The notes beneath the pieces are model-generated. The model was not told the DNA's origin. It ran no database searches and saw nothing but the letters and a program-made list of their open reading frames with translations. Positions 62,785 to 64,000 of a stretch of 64,000 bases of DNA are shown here, piece by piece. The stretch covers positions 1 through 64,000 of the forward strand of contig DIWE01000011.1 in the NCBI GenBank assembly GCA_002423435.1, in the 5' to 3' direction. The first letter of the stretch is position 1. The number at the start of each line of letters is the position of its first letter. A program made the position numbers and the translations under genes. Origin of the DNA: Clostridiales bacterium UBA6114. Lineage in GTDB: Bacteria; Bacillota; Clostridia; Oscillospirales; Butyricicoccaceae.

Positions 62785-64000
62785 ATGTGGGATGTTGTTG
62801 TGATCGGCTCCGGCATTGCAGGCTGCGCCACCGCAAGAGAGCTTGCGCGTTATCGACTGAAGGTTCTGGTGCTTGAAAAAGGATCCGATGTCTGCTCGGG
62901 CGCAAGCAAAGGGAATTCCGCGATGGTCCACAGCGGCTTTGACCCCGAGCCGAATACCCTGAAGGCCCGTTTTAATGTGCTCGGAAACGCCCTTTTTGAT
63001 GAGCTTTGCAGCGAGCTCGACGTACCCTTTTCCCGCAGCGGCACACTCGTTATCGCCGCTTCCACAGACGAAATGCAGGAGCTGCGGCGCCTGCAGGAAC
63101 GCGGCAGGAAAAACGGCGTCGAAACGCAGCTGTTGACGGGTGGCACGCTGCGGGAGTTTCACACGGGCCCGCGCGTTGTCGGCGCGCTCTTCGCCCCGTC
63201 GGGCGGCGTTGTCTGCCCTTATAATCTCGTGATCGCCATGGCGGAATGCGCCTTTATAAACGGCGTGGAATTTTTGTTCGAAACGCAGGTTTTGAAAATC
63301 GGCCGTGACGGCGGCACGTGGCGCGTCACCGCAGGCGGCGGCCGCGAATTTTATGCCCGGGCCGTGGTAAACTGCGCGGGGACCGATTCCGCCCGCTTAA
63401 ACAACATGGTCTGTGCCGAAAAGTTCACTGTTGTGCCGCGCTTCGGGGCACATATCATACTCAGCCGCGACTATATTCATGGCGTCGACTGCACCGTCAC
63501 GCAGACTCCGAAGCCCCTTCCCTCCGGCGGACATACCAAGGGAATGGGCATGATCCCCTCGGCGGACGGCACGGTCATTCTCGGCTGCGATGCCGTCGAC
63601 CATGCCGACCCGGACGACACCGCCGTCCCCGCGGAAAGCATCCGGGATATCGTGAATTATTTCACTCAGAACTGGGAGCATTATCCGATCGCGCGTTTTG
63701 TCCCCGTATTTCCGCGCGAAGGGATAATCGGGGCTTACGGCGGGTTGCGCGCCCACTGTGACAGAGACGATTTTGTCATCGGCGAGCCGGATGACGCGCC
63801 CGGATTTTTTAACGCCGCAGGCATCGAGTCCCCGGGTTTGACAGCCGGCCCCGCTATAGGACAGTATCTGTCCACACTGATTTCAAAACGGCTCGGGGCC
63901 GTCCCGAAGCCTGATTTTTACCCCGGCCGTCACGCACTTAAACCGTTTCGCGGGATGACCGACCGGGAGCGGGCCGAAGCGATTGCGCAAAACCCGGATT
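62785..64000 (+). CDS. FAD-dependent oxidoreductase, GlpA-like (cut by the window edge)
   Basis: The first 405 codons of a FAD oxidoreductase open to the window end. The FAD motif is VVVIGSGIAGCATARELARY from residue 4, and SGASKGNSAMVHSGFD near 38 is typical of the glycerol-3-phosphate dehydrogenase / DAO family. CGIES-type C-terminal FAD contact is seen as FNAAGIESPGLTAGPAIG near 350. The sequence after residue 385 (DRERAEAIAQNPD) suits the linker to a BFD-like [2Fe-2S] domain found in anaerobic GlpA-like enzymes. ATG at 62785 is preferred; an in-frame ATG at 62773 abuts AAAGGA. It probably oxidises a phosphorylated polyol made by the kinase and passes electrons on. Confidence 0.88.
   Translation, partial: MWDVVVIGSGIAGCATARELARYRLKVLVLEKGSDVCSGASKGNSAMVHSGFDPEPNTLKARFNVLGNALFDELCSELDVPFSRSGTLVIAASTDEMQELRRLQERGRKNGVETQLLTGGTLREFHTGPRVVGALFAPSGGVVCPYNLVIAMAECAFINGVEFLFETQVLKIGRDGGTWRVTAGGGREFYARAVVNCAGTDSARLNNMVCAEKFTVVPRFGAHIILSRDYIHGVDCTVTQTPKPLPSGGHTKGMGMIPSADGTVILGCDAVDHADPDDTAVPAESIRDIVNYFTQNWEHYPIARFVPVFPREGIIGAYGGLRAHCDRDDFVIGEPDDAPGFFNAAGIESPGLTAGPAIGQYLSTLISKRLGAVPKPDFYPGRHALKPFRGMTDRERAEAIAQNPD

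Overview
The window looks like the chromosome of an anaerobic, moderately GC-rich Bacillota (Clostridia, possibly Oscillospirales-like); this is inference. The support is strong AGGAGG ribosome binding sites, lipoprotein substrate-binding proteins, frequent TTG/GTG starts, a [4Fe-4S] old-yellow-enzyme reductase and an abundance of TRAP and tripartite carboxylate transporters. No rRNA or tRNA was seen.

Layout. (1) 1-7.5 kb: an IS256-like end, then a DauR/YheO-type regulator divergent from ridA-dctPQM-PLP enzyme-M20 hydrolase, a small nitrogenous-acid uptake and degradation operon. (2) 7.7-9.7 kb: a lone FMN/FeS/FAD reductase. (3) 9.8-20.4 kb: a type I-C CRISPR-Cas locus (cas3, then cas5c-cas8c-cas7) with no cas4, cas1 or cas2, directly followed by a 19-repeat array, a 41-residue orphan protein, a WYL regulator and a SWIM zinc-finger protein. 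(4) 20.5-31.9 kb, minus strand: SDR, ornithine-cyclodeaminase-like protein (OCD), TRAP transporter, hydantoinase-like HyuB/HyuA, a TIM-barrel isomerase, a YjbQ protein and an archaeal-type triose-phosphate-isomerase-like protein. (5) 32.1-34.5 kb: FGGY sugar kinase and DeoR regulator. (6) 34.5-48.9 kb: a LacI regulator divergent from a 14-gene operon: cupin, HpcH/HpaI aldolase, TctCBA, AEC carrier, hydroxyacyl-CoA-dehydrogenase-like and zinc dehydrogenases, two TIM-barrel isomerases, a second cupin, an archaeal-type (type II) GAPDH and a split transketolase. (7) 49-50.1 kb: a housekeeping THUMP RNA methyltransferase. (8) 50.3-59.5 kb, minus strand: a second HyuA-HyuB-OCD-TRAP locus, paralogous to (4), whose DctQ gene is broken by one in-frame stop. 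(9) 60-64 kb: cupin, a second FGGY kinase, SDR, and a FAD oxidoreductase cut by the window edge.

The catabolic blocks seem to import sugar acids or related carboxylates, isomerise, oxidise and phosphorylate them, cleave them by aldolase or transketolase, and feed triose phosphates to glycolysis. Operator-like palindromes are shared between the LacI/cupin intergenic region (35.7-35.8 kb) and the hyuA promoter at 59.6 kb, so the two regions may be co-regulated.

Notable non-coding signals: a roughly 135-nt repeat with a 61-nt imperfect palindrome in two intergenic gaps (30.95-31.09 and 42.62-42.75 kb), with a possible decayed third copy at 62.7 kb; a stem-loop directly after each of the four transporter binding-protein genes; and a duplicated terminator block.
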